A DNA stretch of 64,000 nucleotides, taken from NCBI GenBank assembly GCA_900469955.1, contig UBYX01000004.1:31472-95471 (forward strand), written 5' to 3'. The position numbers and the translations under genes are program-made. Source of the stretch: Hyphomicrobiales bacterium (GTDB lineage Bacteria; Pseudomonadota; Alphaproteobacteria; Rhizobiales; Rhizobiaceae). The notes under the pieces are model-generated. The model made no database searches. It was given only the letters and a program-made list of their open reading frames with translations, and had not been told where the DNA came from. Positions 57,377 to 64,000 of the stretch are shown in pieces (within the stretch, counting starts at the first letter, position 1; the number at the start of each line of letters is the position of its first letter).

Positions 57377-57931
57377 TCAACTGGCGTTCTGGCTGACCAG
57401 CAGCAACAGAACATAGGCAAGAACCGTGAACATCAGCCCGCGGAAAGCATAGGACACAAATTTGTACTTCTGCCTGGCGATCAGCGACAGCACATCGGCA
57501 TTGTCCAGATATTCGTTGAAAAGATAGCTGACGTCGCTTCGTTGTGCCGCCTGCTCGAAAAGCGGCCGGTGGTTTGGCCAAGTGCCCCAGAAAAGCGAAG
57601 TGGATTTTTCGACGCGGCGCGGAAGCACCACAAGAATTGCCGAGAGAATCGAGAAGACGGATGCAAGTGCCAGCGCGGCTGACAGAGTAATTTCAGGCAA
57701 GTCGCCTTTTGTATAACGTGTCCAGTTGAAGACATTCCGCCCTTCGGTAGAGGAAACGAGGAAAGCCAGCATGAAGGTGAATATATAGGCCGCCTTCTGG
57801 TCCGATATCTTGATCTGGTCGTAATAGACGTCGTTTATCTTTCGGACGTGATTGAAATATTCCTCGGTGACCTCACCGGTCGCCATAGGCATTTCAAGCA
57901 TCTCTGTCGGTGCGCTGTCGAAATCACTCAA
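57377..57931 (-). CDS. Pycsar-effector-like (PycTM/DUF5706) membrane protein
   Basis: 184 residues. The N-terminal helix carries Y-D-Q-I-K-I-S-D-Q-K-A-A-Y (37-49) leading into membrane helix 1 (47-63). Helix 2 (82-103) ends in V-V-L-P-R-R. A soluble loop with Q-K-Y-K-F (154-158) precedes helix 3 (164-180). This order, with D-x-K-A before helix 1, P-R after helix 2 and K-Y before helix 3, is the pattern of the Pycsar effector family, whose known members open the membrane on binding cyclic nucleotides in phage defence. It is divergent, 113 bases away, from the cyclase operon below. Family match is by eye; the functional link is inference. Confidence 0.68.
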   Translation of the reverse strand: MSDFDSAPTEMLEMPMATGEVTEEYFNHVRKINDVYYDQIKISDQKAAYIFTFMLAFLVSSTEGRNVFNWTRYTKGDLPEITLSAALALASVFSILSAILVVLPRRVEKSTSLFWGTWPNHRPLFEQAAQRSDVSYLFNEYLDNADVLSLIARQKYKFVSYAFRGLMFTVLAYVLLLLVSQNAS

Positions 57932-57955
57932 GTCGATCGTCCCCGCCTAAAACTG

Positions 57956-57984
57956 TTTCCCTGTTAATACACTTTGCCGGGAAA
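57956..57984. promoter_or_regulatory. Inverted repeat in the divergent gap
   Basis: T-T-T-C-C-C (57956-57961) and G-G-G-A-A-A (57979-57984) form an inverted repeat with a 17-base spacer, between the PycTM-like gene and the FecR-TPR gene. It is a possible operator shared by both; a T-T-G-A-C-T at 58010-58015 could be a -35 box of the rightward operon, but its -10 is poor. Confidence 0.3.
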
Positions 57985-58044
57985 GCAATCCGGTGACGAT
58001 GCCTCTGTCTTGACTCCCGCCATATTTCTCAGCAGTGGTGAAGC

Positions 58045-61000
58045 ATGTTGGGGGATTTCAATCGGTTTTATATTGCGGCCATTGCGCTGCCTATACTTGC
58101 GGGTGCAATAACGGCGCCCGCATCGGCGGAGCCCGTTGCGCGCTCGGCACCTGCGGCCGGGGCAGTGATAGCCCGCAAAGCAGGCGAGGAAGTCCGTTTC
58201 ATCGACCTGTCCAACTGGCAGGTCGTCGATCTCAAGCAGGATCTGCTGACGGGCGACATTTTGCGCACCAATGCGACGGGCCAGCTGGCGATCGTTTTTT
58301 CCGATCGGACCCAGGTGCGCCTCGGCCGCAATTCGTCGCTGGTCGTCAAACAGATGACCGCAGGGACGAGCGCCGACACCACTCTGGAGCTGCAGTCCGG
58401 TACCATCTGGGCGCGCGCCGAACGCGGCGGGCCGGGGGTGCGGGTCGAGACGCCTGCCGCGGCAGCGGCAATCCGAGGCACCGACTGGACGATGACCGTC
58501 AAGGGCAGCCAGACTTCGCTGCAGGTGCTCGAAGGCCTGGTGCAGCTCAGCAACCCGCAGGGCAGTGTCGATGTGCAGCAGGGCGAGGGCGCCGTGGCCT
58601 CGATCGGGCAGGCGCCGCGGAAGGTCGTTATCGTCGAATCCGACGATCGGGAGCAGATGCTTTATTATCTGGCCCCCAGAAATGCCTTCAATTTCATGCC
58701 GGCTTCGCCGCTGCCGGTTGCCGAGATGCGCCGTCAGGCCGATCGCATTGCCGCCATTCCTGCTTCCCGGCGGAAGACGGAAGACATTCTTACATTGGCC
58801 GAGGTCCAGACCTCGCTTGAAGGCCATGCGCAGGCGCAGGCAACCATCGCGCTGCTGAACGGCAGGACGCTGTCGAGCGCCGAACGCGGCCGCCTTGAAT
58901 TGATGAAGGGGATCTTCGCCGCCGCCGAAAGACGATACGACGAGGCTGCCACGCTTTTTGCAAGCGCTTCGCCGCGTCTTGATGCAAAACGGGGCAACGT
59001 CGCCTCTTATGGAAGCTATTACGCGAGATCCCTTGCTAAGCCTGACCGGGTGGAACGGCCCCCGACGACCGTCAACAACTCATATGCGGCACTTCTGAAG
59101 GCTTATGCCGCAGGGTTTCTGGAAGACATTCCCGCGGCGATCAAAGTCATTCGAGACGCCGAACGACAATTCCCGAATGATCCGACGTTGCCGGCCTATC
59201 GTGCGCAACTTGCAATCCTGTTGAACGACCGCGCGCAGGTTCAGGAGGCGATCGGGCGCGCGCTGACGCTTGATCCCGCCGAGCCGACCGCTCTTGAAGC
59301 ACGCGCCAACTATCGCTCCGATTTCGAAGGTGACCTGGAGGGAGCGCTCTTAGATATTCAGGCCGCGCTGAAGACCGCGCCTGGCTCAACCGGTTTCTGG
59401 AATGCCCTGGGAAACATACAGTCAGCACGCGGAGACGACAGGTCGGCGGAAGCTGCTTTCAAAAAATCCATAGCGCTGGATCCCCATGATCCGGTGGCCT
59501 ATTCGAATCTCGCCAACCACTATCTTAGCCAATATCGCGTCAAGGAAGCCAAGGCGCTAATAGACAAGGCGCTGGAGGTTGATCCTACCTTCGATCTCGC
59601 GCTCGTGGACCGTGGCCGTTACAACCTGCAGACCGGCAACCTCGATGCCGGCCTGGAAGACATGCTCGGCGGCACCGTCGCCAACCCGGCGTATTCCGCC
59701 GGCCAGACTATGCTCGCAGCCGCTCATTACGAGAAGGGAGATCGGGTAGCAGCCGGTCAGGCACTGGACAATGCCGACCGATTGGACAACAACAGCCCTG
59801 CGGTCTCGGCCTTTCGTACTGCTTTGGCGATCGACAGCTATGACTCGGAAGGGGCAATCCGGCACGCGCAGGACTATGTAAAGCGCTCCCGCGCACGCGG
59901 TGGTCACTACAGCTCGCTGGGAGCAAATCAGGCTGCCGGCTCGACGCTTAACGACGCCTTTCGTTTCCAGGGGATGAATTCCTGGGCGGAATACTATAGC
60001 GACGCAGTATTCGATCCCTTCGCCGGCACGGCGTATCTTGACCAAAGCATTCGCGGCAGCGCCGACATCTTTGCGAACGACTATTCTCCCGGCACGGATA
60101 TCTTCAACAACAGCGCGAACGGCCAATCATTTTCAGGCTTTCTGCAAGCGCTGATGCTCGAACCTCACATGATATCGGGGCGCTCGCGTTCAGCGAACTT
60201 CTTCCGGCGGCCGTTTTTCGAAACCTCGCTCGGGGGAGGGGTTACGGATACGAGCGGGGAGCTGGGTTATGTCGCCGAGGGCGAAGTGCGAGGTTATAGC
60301 AACCTGCCGTTCCCGATCAGTTTCTATGGAAATCTGAAATGGGAAACGGTCCCGGAAAGCCGTGACGTAGTGGCGTTGAGCGATCTCGTTACTGAAAACA
60401 AAGTCCTCGGCGGCAACGGTTATCTGACAGCCAACCCGACACCATATGACCGGATCGTATTCTACTTCAATCAGGCAAAAAGCGACTTTAATTTTGAGGT
60501 ACAAAATGAGGTCGACGTAGCACCGCTTTTGGGGATTCCAAGGCCATTCCTGCTTCCCGTTACACTTCAGCAGTCGCAGTCTAACACGGTAACGAATGGC
60601 GGAATCGGTTGGAGCCATACGATCGGACATCAGAATGTCGTGAACACTGCTCTGCTGTTCAATCGGCTTGATAGCCAGAGCGATATGAGTAGGGTCCTGG
60701 ATTTCTTCGGGATACCTTTAGCGATCGACACCATGCAAAGCGACTTCGAGCAAGAATCATATATCGGTGCGTTGAACCATACAGTAGCTATGGGTGATTT
60801 CGTGTGGCGTTACGGCATCGAGGGTGGCTGGCTCCACGACAATGTTTTTCAGCGGATGGAAAATTTCACGACGTTTCCAACTACTGTCGCGACTCTTTCC
60901 TCATCCAGTAGCATCGGGATCGGCCGAACCTACGTCGATCTGCTTCACGAGATTAACCCCAATATCAAGGCGGAGTACGCTCTTTTCGGTACAGTGCTTT

Positions 61001-61734
61001 CGGGAGATGAGACGAATATCCTACGCCTTGACCCGCGGGTGGGACTTGCTTGGTCGCCGACAGAGGGCCAATGGCTGAGGGCCGGATTTATTCGAAATAG
61101 CGTCGATATCTCCACGCCAACCCTCTCGCCTATTGGCATTGTCGGTCTGCAGCCGAACCAGATATCCACTGAAACGGAAGGATACACAGACACCCTCGCG
61201 ATGCGGTGGGATGCTGAGTGGACGCCTGATTTCTTCACCGCTGTCGAATTCCAACATCAGGACATCAAAGATCCGCAAATAACAATTCCCTTGTCCGCCA
61301 TTCCCTTCACCACGTCCGAAGGCAGGATCGATCGGGCGAGTGCCAGCGCCAACCTCCTGCTGGGCCATGGTTTCGGCTTGTCTTCAACTCTCGCCTACAC
61401 CGCTTCCGAAGACGAAGATCCTGCGTCCGCGACCTTCGGCAATTCGCTTCCCTATATTCCCGAATGGGCCGGGCAGGTGGCACTGACCTGGGTCAATGAG
61501 GCCAATGTCAAAGCGACCATCGCCGCGAATTACGTCGGGCAACGCGTCAATGAAGGCGGCACCAACCTCGACGATTATTGGACACTCGATGCCAACCTTG
61601 TCTGGGAGCCCTTCGACAAGCTGTTCGAGCTGGAGCTGGCAGCCTACAATCTGCTCGATGAAGAGATCGAGCTGAACGCCGGCTTGCCCGGCTGGGGCCG
61701 GGTCTTCAAGGGCACGCTTAAAGTTCGCTTCTGA
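58045..61734 (+). CDS. FecR-like / TPR / outer-membrane beta-barrel fusion protein
   Basis: 1229 residues. Signal peptide at 1-28 (A-A-I-A-L-P-I-L-A-G-A, cut after A-S-A). A FecR-like domain (about 45-180) has L-L-T-G-D-I-L-R-T, V-R-L-G-R-N-S, G-T-I-W-A-R and the P-x-A-x-A-A-I-R-G-T-D-W signature. About ten tetratricopeptide repeats follow (about 265-620; e.g. A-F-K-K-S-I-A-L-D-P-H-D-P-V-A-Y-S-N-L). From about 700 the chain alternates short amphipathic strands and ends in K-V-R-F, a terminal Phe as in outer-membrane barrels. Base composition is visibly more AT-rich near 60.45-61.3 kb. Its stop overlaps the cyclase start. Confidence 0.82.
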   Translation: MLGDFNRFYIAAIALPILAGAITAPASAEPVARSAPAAGAVIARKAGEEVRFIDLSNWQVVDLKQDLLTGDILRTNATGQLAIVFSDRTQVRLGRNSSLVVKQMTAGTSADTTLELQSGTIWARAERGGPGVRVETPAAAAAIRGTDWTMTVKGSQTSLQVLEGLVQLSNPQGSVDVQQGEGAVASIGQAPRKVVIVESDDREQMLYYLAPRNAFNFMPASPLPVAEMRRQADRIAAIPASRRKTEDILTLAEVQTSLEGHAQAQATIALLNGRTLSSAERGRLELMKGIFAAAERRYDEAATLFASASPRLDAKRGNVASYGSYYARSLAKPDRVERPPTTVNNSYAALLKAYAAGFLEDIPAAIKVIRDAERQFPNDPTLPAYRAQLAILLNDRAQVQEAIGRALTLDPAEPTALEARANYRSDFEGDLEGALLDIQAALKTAPGSTGFWNALGNIQSARGDDRSAEAAFKKSIALDPHDPVAYSNLANHYLSQYRVKEAKALIDKALEVDPTFDLALVDRGRYNLQTGNLDAGLEDMLGGTVANPAYSAGQTMLAAAHYEKGDRVAAGQALDNADRLDNNSPAVSAFRTALAIDSYDSEGAIRHAQDYVKRSRARGGHYSSLGANQAAGSTLNDAFRFQGMNSWAEYYSDAVFDPFAGTAYLDQSIRGSADIFANDYSPGTDIFNNSANGQSFSGFLQALMLEPHMISGRSRSANFFRRPFFETSLGGGVTDTSGELGYVAEGEVRGYSNLPFPISFYGNLKWETVPESRDVVALSDLVTENKVLGGNGYLTANPTPYDRIVFYFNQAKSDFNFEVQNEVDVAPLLGIPRPFLLPVTLQQSQSNTVTNGGIGWSHTIGHQNVVNTALLFNRLDSQSDMSRVLDFFGIPLAIDTMQSDFEQESYIGALNHTVAMGDFVWRYGIEGGWLHDNVFQRMENFTTFPTTVATLSSSSSIGIGRTYVDLLHEINPNIKAEYALFGTVLSGDETNILRLDPRVGLAWSPTEGQWLRAGFIRNSVDISTPTLSPIGIVGLQPNQISTETEGYTDTLAMRWDAEWTPDFFTAVEFQHQDIKDPQITIPLSAIPFTTSEGRIDRASASANLLLGHGFGLSSTLAYTASEDEDPASATFGNSLPYIPEWAGQVALTWVNEANVKATIAANYVGQRVNEGGTNLDDYWTLDANLVWEPFDKLFELELAAYNLLDEEIELNAGLPGWGRVFKGTLKVRF

Positions 61735-63698
61735 TGGCCCGTTGGCGTCCTCCATCACTTTCGGCACCGCGTTTCTTTTCATCACGAGCCGCGCGGGTCG
61801 TGATCGTCGCGGTTTTCGTTCTAGCCGCAGTCGCTTTATTTAGCCGGCTTCCGGGATGGCCGCTGATCGACTACCGCGCTTTCGACTATCTCTCCACCAT
61901 CGGCGCTCCATCGTTGCCGGAGGAAGGACCGATCATCGTTGCGATCGACGAGCCGTCGCTAGCGGAGATCAACGTGCAGTGGCCCTGGCCACGCAGCCAG
62001 CACGCCAAGTTGATTTCGGCTCTTCGTGCCGCAGGCGCGAAGGTGATCGGTCTGGACATCATTTTTTCCGAGCCCTCGACGCCGGAAGAGGACGAGGCGC
62101 TCGCTGCGGCGCTCGGTCCGGATGTGGTCCTTGCCGGCGACGAGACGCTGGTGACGTCGGACCAGGCCGACCAGTTCATTCGCGTCCTGCCGCTGCCGAT
62201 GTTTTCCGATAAATTGGCGCTGACGGGCATCGCCTCGGTGGGGCTGCACCGCGATGGCGTCCTGCGCGAAATGCCCCCCTATGACGACGGGTTTGCGGCG
62301 ATGGTTGCGACCGCCGCCGGGGTGGACGCCGAGCTGCCGGAACGGACCGGCCTGATCCAGACATTCGGAGGCCAAAGGACGTACCCAACGGTTTCCTACT
62401 ATCAGGCGCTCGATCCGGAAAATTTTCTGCCCGCGGGGATACTCAGGGACCGCACGGTCATCGTGGGCCTCAGCCTGCAGAACGCGCCTTCCATCGAAAA
62501 CGGCGGAGCCGACGCTTTTGCGACATCCTATACCGTCCACACCGGCAGGCTCACTGCGGGTGCCGAGATACAGGCGACCATTTTCGACAACCTGCGGCTC
62601 AGGAACTGGATCGAAGAGGCCGGGGTGCTGGTAAGGCAGGGGCTTCTTTTCCTCGCAGTATTGTCGGCAGTCGCGCTGGTGTGGAACGGGACCGGCTGGC
62701 GCACCGTGGCGGTCGGCGCCGCCGCGATCATTGTCCTCTTCGCAGGCAGTTACCTGGTGCTGCGCTTCGGCCGGGTGTTTGTCCCTCCCTTGGCGCCTTC
62801 GCTCGCCTTCATCGGTATCGCGGCAGCGCAGGCTACGCTCGACTACGCCCAGGAGCGGAAAAACCGCCGCCAGATCACGCGCGCCTTTTCGCAATACCTG
62901 GCGCCGGCGCTGGTCGATCAGCTTGCCCGCGATCCATCCAAGCTGAAGCTCGGCGGCGAAAAGCGGGAGCTTTCCATTCTCTTCTGCGACGTGCGCGGCT
63001 TCACCACGATTTCGGAGCAGCTGAAGAACGATCCGCAGCAACTGACGGCGCTGATCAATCGCCTTCTGACGCCGCTCTCCGAGATCGTCCTGTCGCATTC
63101 CGGAACGATCGACAAATATATCGGCGATTGCCTCATGGCTTTCTGGAACGCTCCGCTGGACGATCCCGCCCATGCGGTGCATGCGGTTTCTGCGGCACTC
63201 GATATGCTCGAGGCCATCGAGGTGCTGAACGCGGATCTCAAGGCCGAGGCCGACATCGCCGGCAGAACCCATTATCCCCTCAGGATCGGCATCGGCATCA
63301 ATACGGGCGAATGCGTCGTCGGAAATATGGGCTCCACCAGCCGTTTCGACTATTCGGCTTTGGGTGACGCGGTCAACCTGGCGGCGAGGCTCGAAGGGGC
63401 ATCCAAAGCCTACGGCGTACCGCTGCTGCTCGGCGAGGGGACAGCGCGCTCGGTGAGCGATGCCTTTGCCGTGCTGGAACTCGACCGGATCACGGTCAAG
63501 GGCAAGACTGAAGAATCACCTGTCTTCACCGTCACGCGCAAATGCGCCGAAGACGCGCTCGCGGCACATCGTCAATTCCTGGAAGCACATTATCGCCGGG
63601 ATGTTGGCAGCCAGCAGCGGCTGGCGCCGAACCTGGCGCGCGATATTCCGGCACTCAAAGTTTATTACGAGCAGGCGCTTCAATCCGGCAGCGCCTGA
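61734..63698 (+). CDS. CHASE2-domain class III adenylate/guanylate cyclase
   Basis: 654 residues; ATG overlaps the upstream stop (TGATG). A first helix (21-37) leads to a periplasmic CHASE2 domain (45-290: P-L-I-D-Y-R-A-F-D-Y, W-P-W-P-R, V-I-G-L-D-I-I-F-S-E). Three helices follow (about 303-319, 324-345, 352-368). The cyclase domain has metal ligands Asp 419 (F-C-D-V-R-G-F) and Asp 465 (Y-I-G-D), Lys 461 in D-K-Y-I-G-D, and Ser 541 with Asn 548 in Y-S-A-L-G-D-A-V-N. Lys plus Ser at the base-selecting sites suggests a class IIIb adenylate cyclase. The CHASE2 domain should face the periplasmic FecR/TPR part of its operon partner. Confidence 0.93.
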   Translation: MARWRPPSLSAPRFFSSRAARVVIVAVFVLAAVALFSRLPGWPLIDYRAFDYLSTIGAPSLPEEGPIIVAIDEPSLAEINVQWPWPRSQHAKLISALRAAGAKVIGLDIIFSEPSTPEEDEALAAALGPDVVLAGDETLVTSDQADQFIRVLPLPMFSDKLALTGIASVGLHRDGVLREMPPYDDGFAAMVATAAGVDAELPERTGLIQTFGGQRTYPTVSYYQALDPENFLPAGILRDRTVIVGLSLQNAPSIENGGADAFATSYTVHTGRLTAGAEIQATIFDNLRLRNWIEEAGVLVRQGLLFLAVLSAVALVWNGTGWRTVAVGAAAIIVLFAGSYLVLRFGRVFVPPLAPSLAFIGIAAAQATLDYAQERKNRRQITRAFSQYLAPALVDQLARDPSKLKLGGEKRELSILFCDVRGFTTISEQLKNDPQQLTALINRLLTPLSEIVLSHSGTIDKYIGDCLMAFWNAPLDDPAHAVHAVSAALDMLEAIEVLNADLKAEADIAGRTHYPLRIGIGINTGECVVGNMGSTSRFDYSALGDAVNLAARLEGASKAYGVPLLLGEGTARSVSDAFAVLELDRITVKGKTEESPVFTVTRKCAEDALAAHRQFLEAHYRRDVGSQQRLAPNLARDIPALKVYYEQALQSGSA

Positions 63699-63708
63699 CG
63701 GGCAACGA

Positions 63709-63870
63709 TCAGTGGACGGTGTCGAAACGGATTTCGTCTTCAAGCGTGCGGAATGCTTCGTAGAGCGCCTCGACCAGGATATCGGTCAACTGGTCGGCGT
63801 CGTTGTCCTGCAGGAACAGCGCGATCGACTGTTCGGAGGGCTGGGTAAAGGAAGTGGTATCGTTCGACAT
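63709..63870 (-). CDS. Small acidic protein (53 residues)
   Basis: 53 residues from ATG 63870, with G-G-G-G-A at an 8-base spacing, ending at TGA 63709. Sequence starts M-S-N-D-T-T-S-F and has a helix A-D-Q-L-T-D-I-L-V-E-A-L-Y-E-A-F. Twelve Asp/Glu against two Arg make it strongly acidic. No membrane segment. It converges on the cyclase gene with a 10-base gap. Family not recognised; the ribosome site and sound codon use make it a likely gene. Confidence 0.6.
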   Translation of the reverse strand: MSNDTTSFTQPSEQSIALFLQDNDADQLTDILVEALYEAFRTLEDEIRFDTVH

Positions 63871-63992
63871 GTCATCGTCCCCAAATTGCGGCCGGCATCA
63901 TTCCGGTTAGGGAGACGATAGAAATCGTGGCTTGCGCCGAACTGGACACGGGACATCACCATGTGCCCGACCCGAGAGAGAGGTGACGTTTT

Positions 63993-64000
63993 GTGCCGGA
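63993..64000 (+). CDS. Possible start of a gene running off the right edge
   Basis: A GTG at 63993 follows an A-G-A-G-A-G-G-T-G-A stretch at 63975-63985, a good ribosome site. Only the codons G-T-G, C-C-G and two more bases are visible, so nothing can be said about the product. Confidence 0.25.

Overview
The window is GC-rich chromosomal DNA from an alphaproteobacterium of the Rhizobiaceae, most like Ensifer/Sinorhizobium. The basis is gene content and protein style: an Agp2-like bacteriophytochrome, a DUF1624/DUF599 pair, a trpD-trpC-moaC-moeA block, glutathione-dependent formaldehyde oxidation, DUF2336 and DUF1489 proteins, and many GTG starts. No plasmid, prophage, insertion sequence or CRISPR signature was seen. 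Most of the window is ordinary core genome with short intergenic gaps.

Layout. 0-8.3 kb: the end of a HAD-like gene, the F1-ATPase chaperone ATP12, an exported protein, S-formylglutathione hydrolase, DUF188 and YegP proteins, the matching hydroxymethylglutathione dehydrogenase, a GNAT enzyme, a site-2 protease fused to a START-like domain, a DMT exporter and tRNA-Leu(GAG). 8.4-17.4 kb: lipB, OsmC, two BON proteins, a degenerate peptide deformylase paralogue, mgtE, a MerR regulator with a clear operator, two membrane proteins, sdaA and DUF1489. 17.5-31.5 kb: a D-Ala-D-Ala carboxypeptidase with SPOR domain, a secreted transglutaminase-like peptidase, a 512-bp gap with a candidate small RNA, PilZ, PAS, rhomboid, CBS and patatin proteins, hisI, folE, a NifU-like scaffold, yidD and thrS. 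31.5-42.8 kb: a nitroreductase/flavin reductase pair, a CitE-like pseudo-enzyme, DUF2336, an AI-2E permease-like protein, the bacteriophytochrome, parE and a secreted alpha/beta hydrolase.

42.9-55.9 kb: tpiA, secG and pyrG, then a divergent pair of citrate synthase paralogues (one with an N-terminal DNA-binding domain), a VOC protein, a photolyase, and a tight leftward operon ppiD-trpD-trpC-moaC-moeA. 55.9-57.3 kb: DUF72 and DUF486 proteins.

The most unusual locus is 57.4-63.9 kb. A three-helix membrane protein resembling the Pycsar effector family (PycTM, DUF5706) is divergent from a two-gene, start/stop-overlapping operon. The first gene encodes a 1229-residue exported protein that joins a FecR-like domain, tetratricopeptide repeats and an outer-membrane beta-barrel. 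The second encodes a CHASE2-class III nucleotide cyclase in the inner membrane. A 53-residue acidic protein follows on the opposite strand. Read together this looks like a trans-envelope cyclic-nucleotide signalling module, possibly with a cyclic-nucleotide-responsive membrane effector. The functional link is inference.
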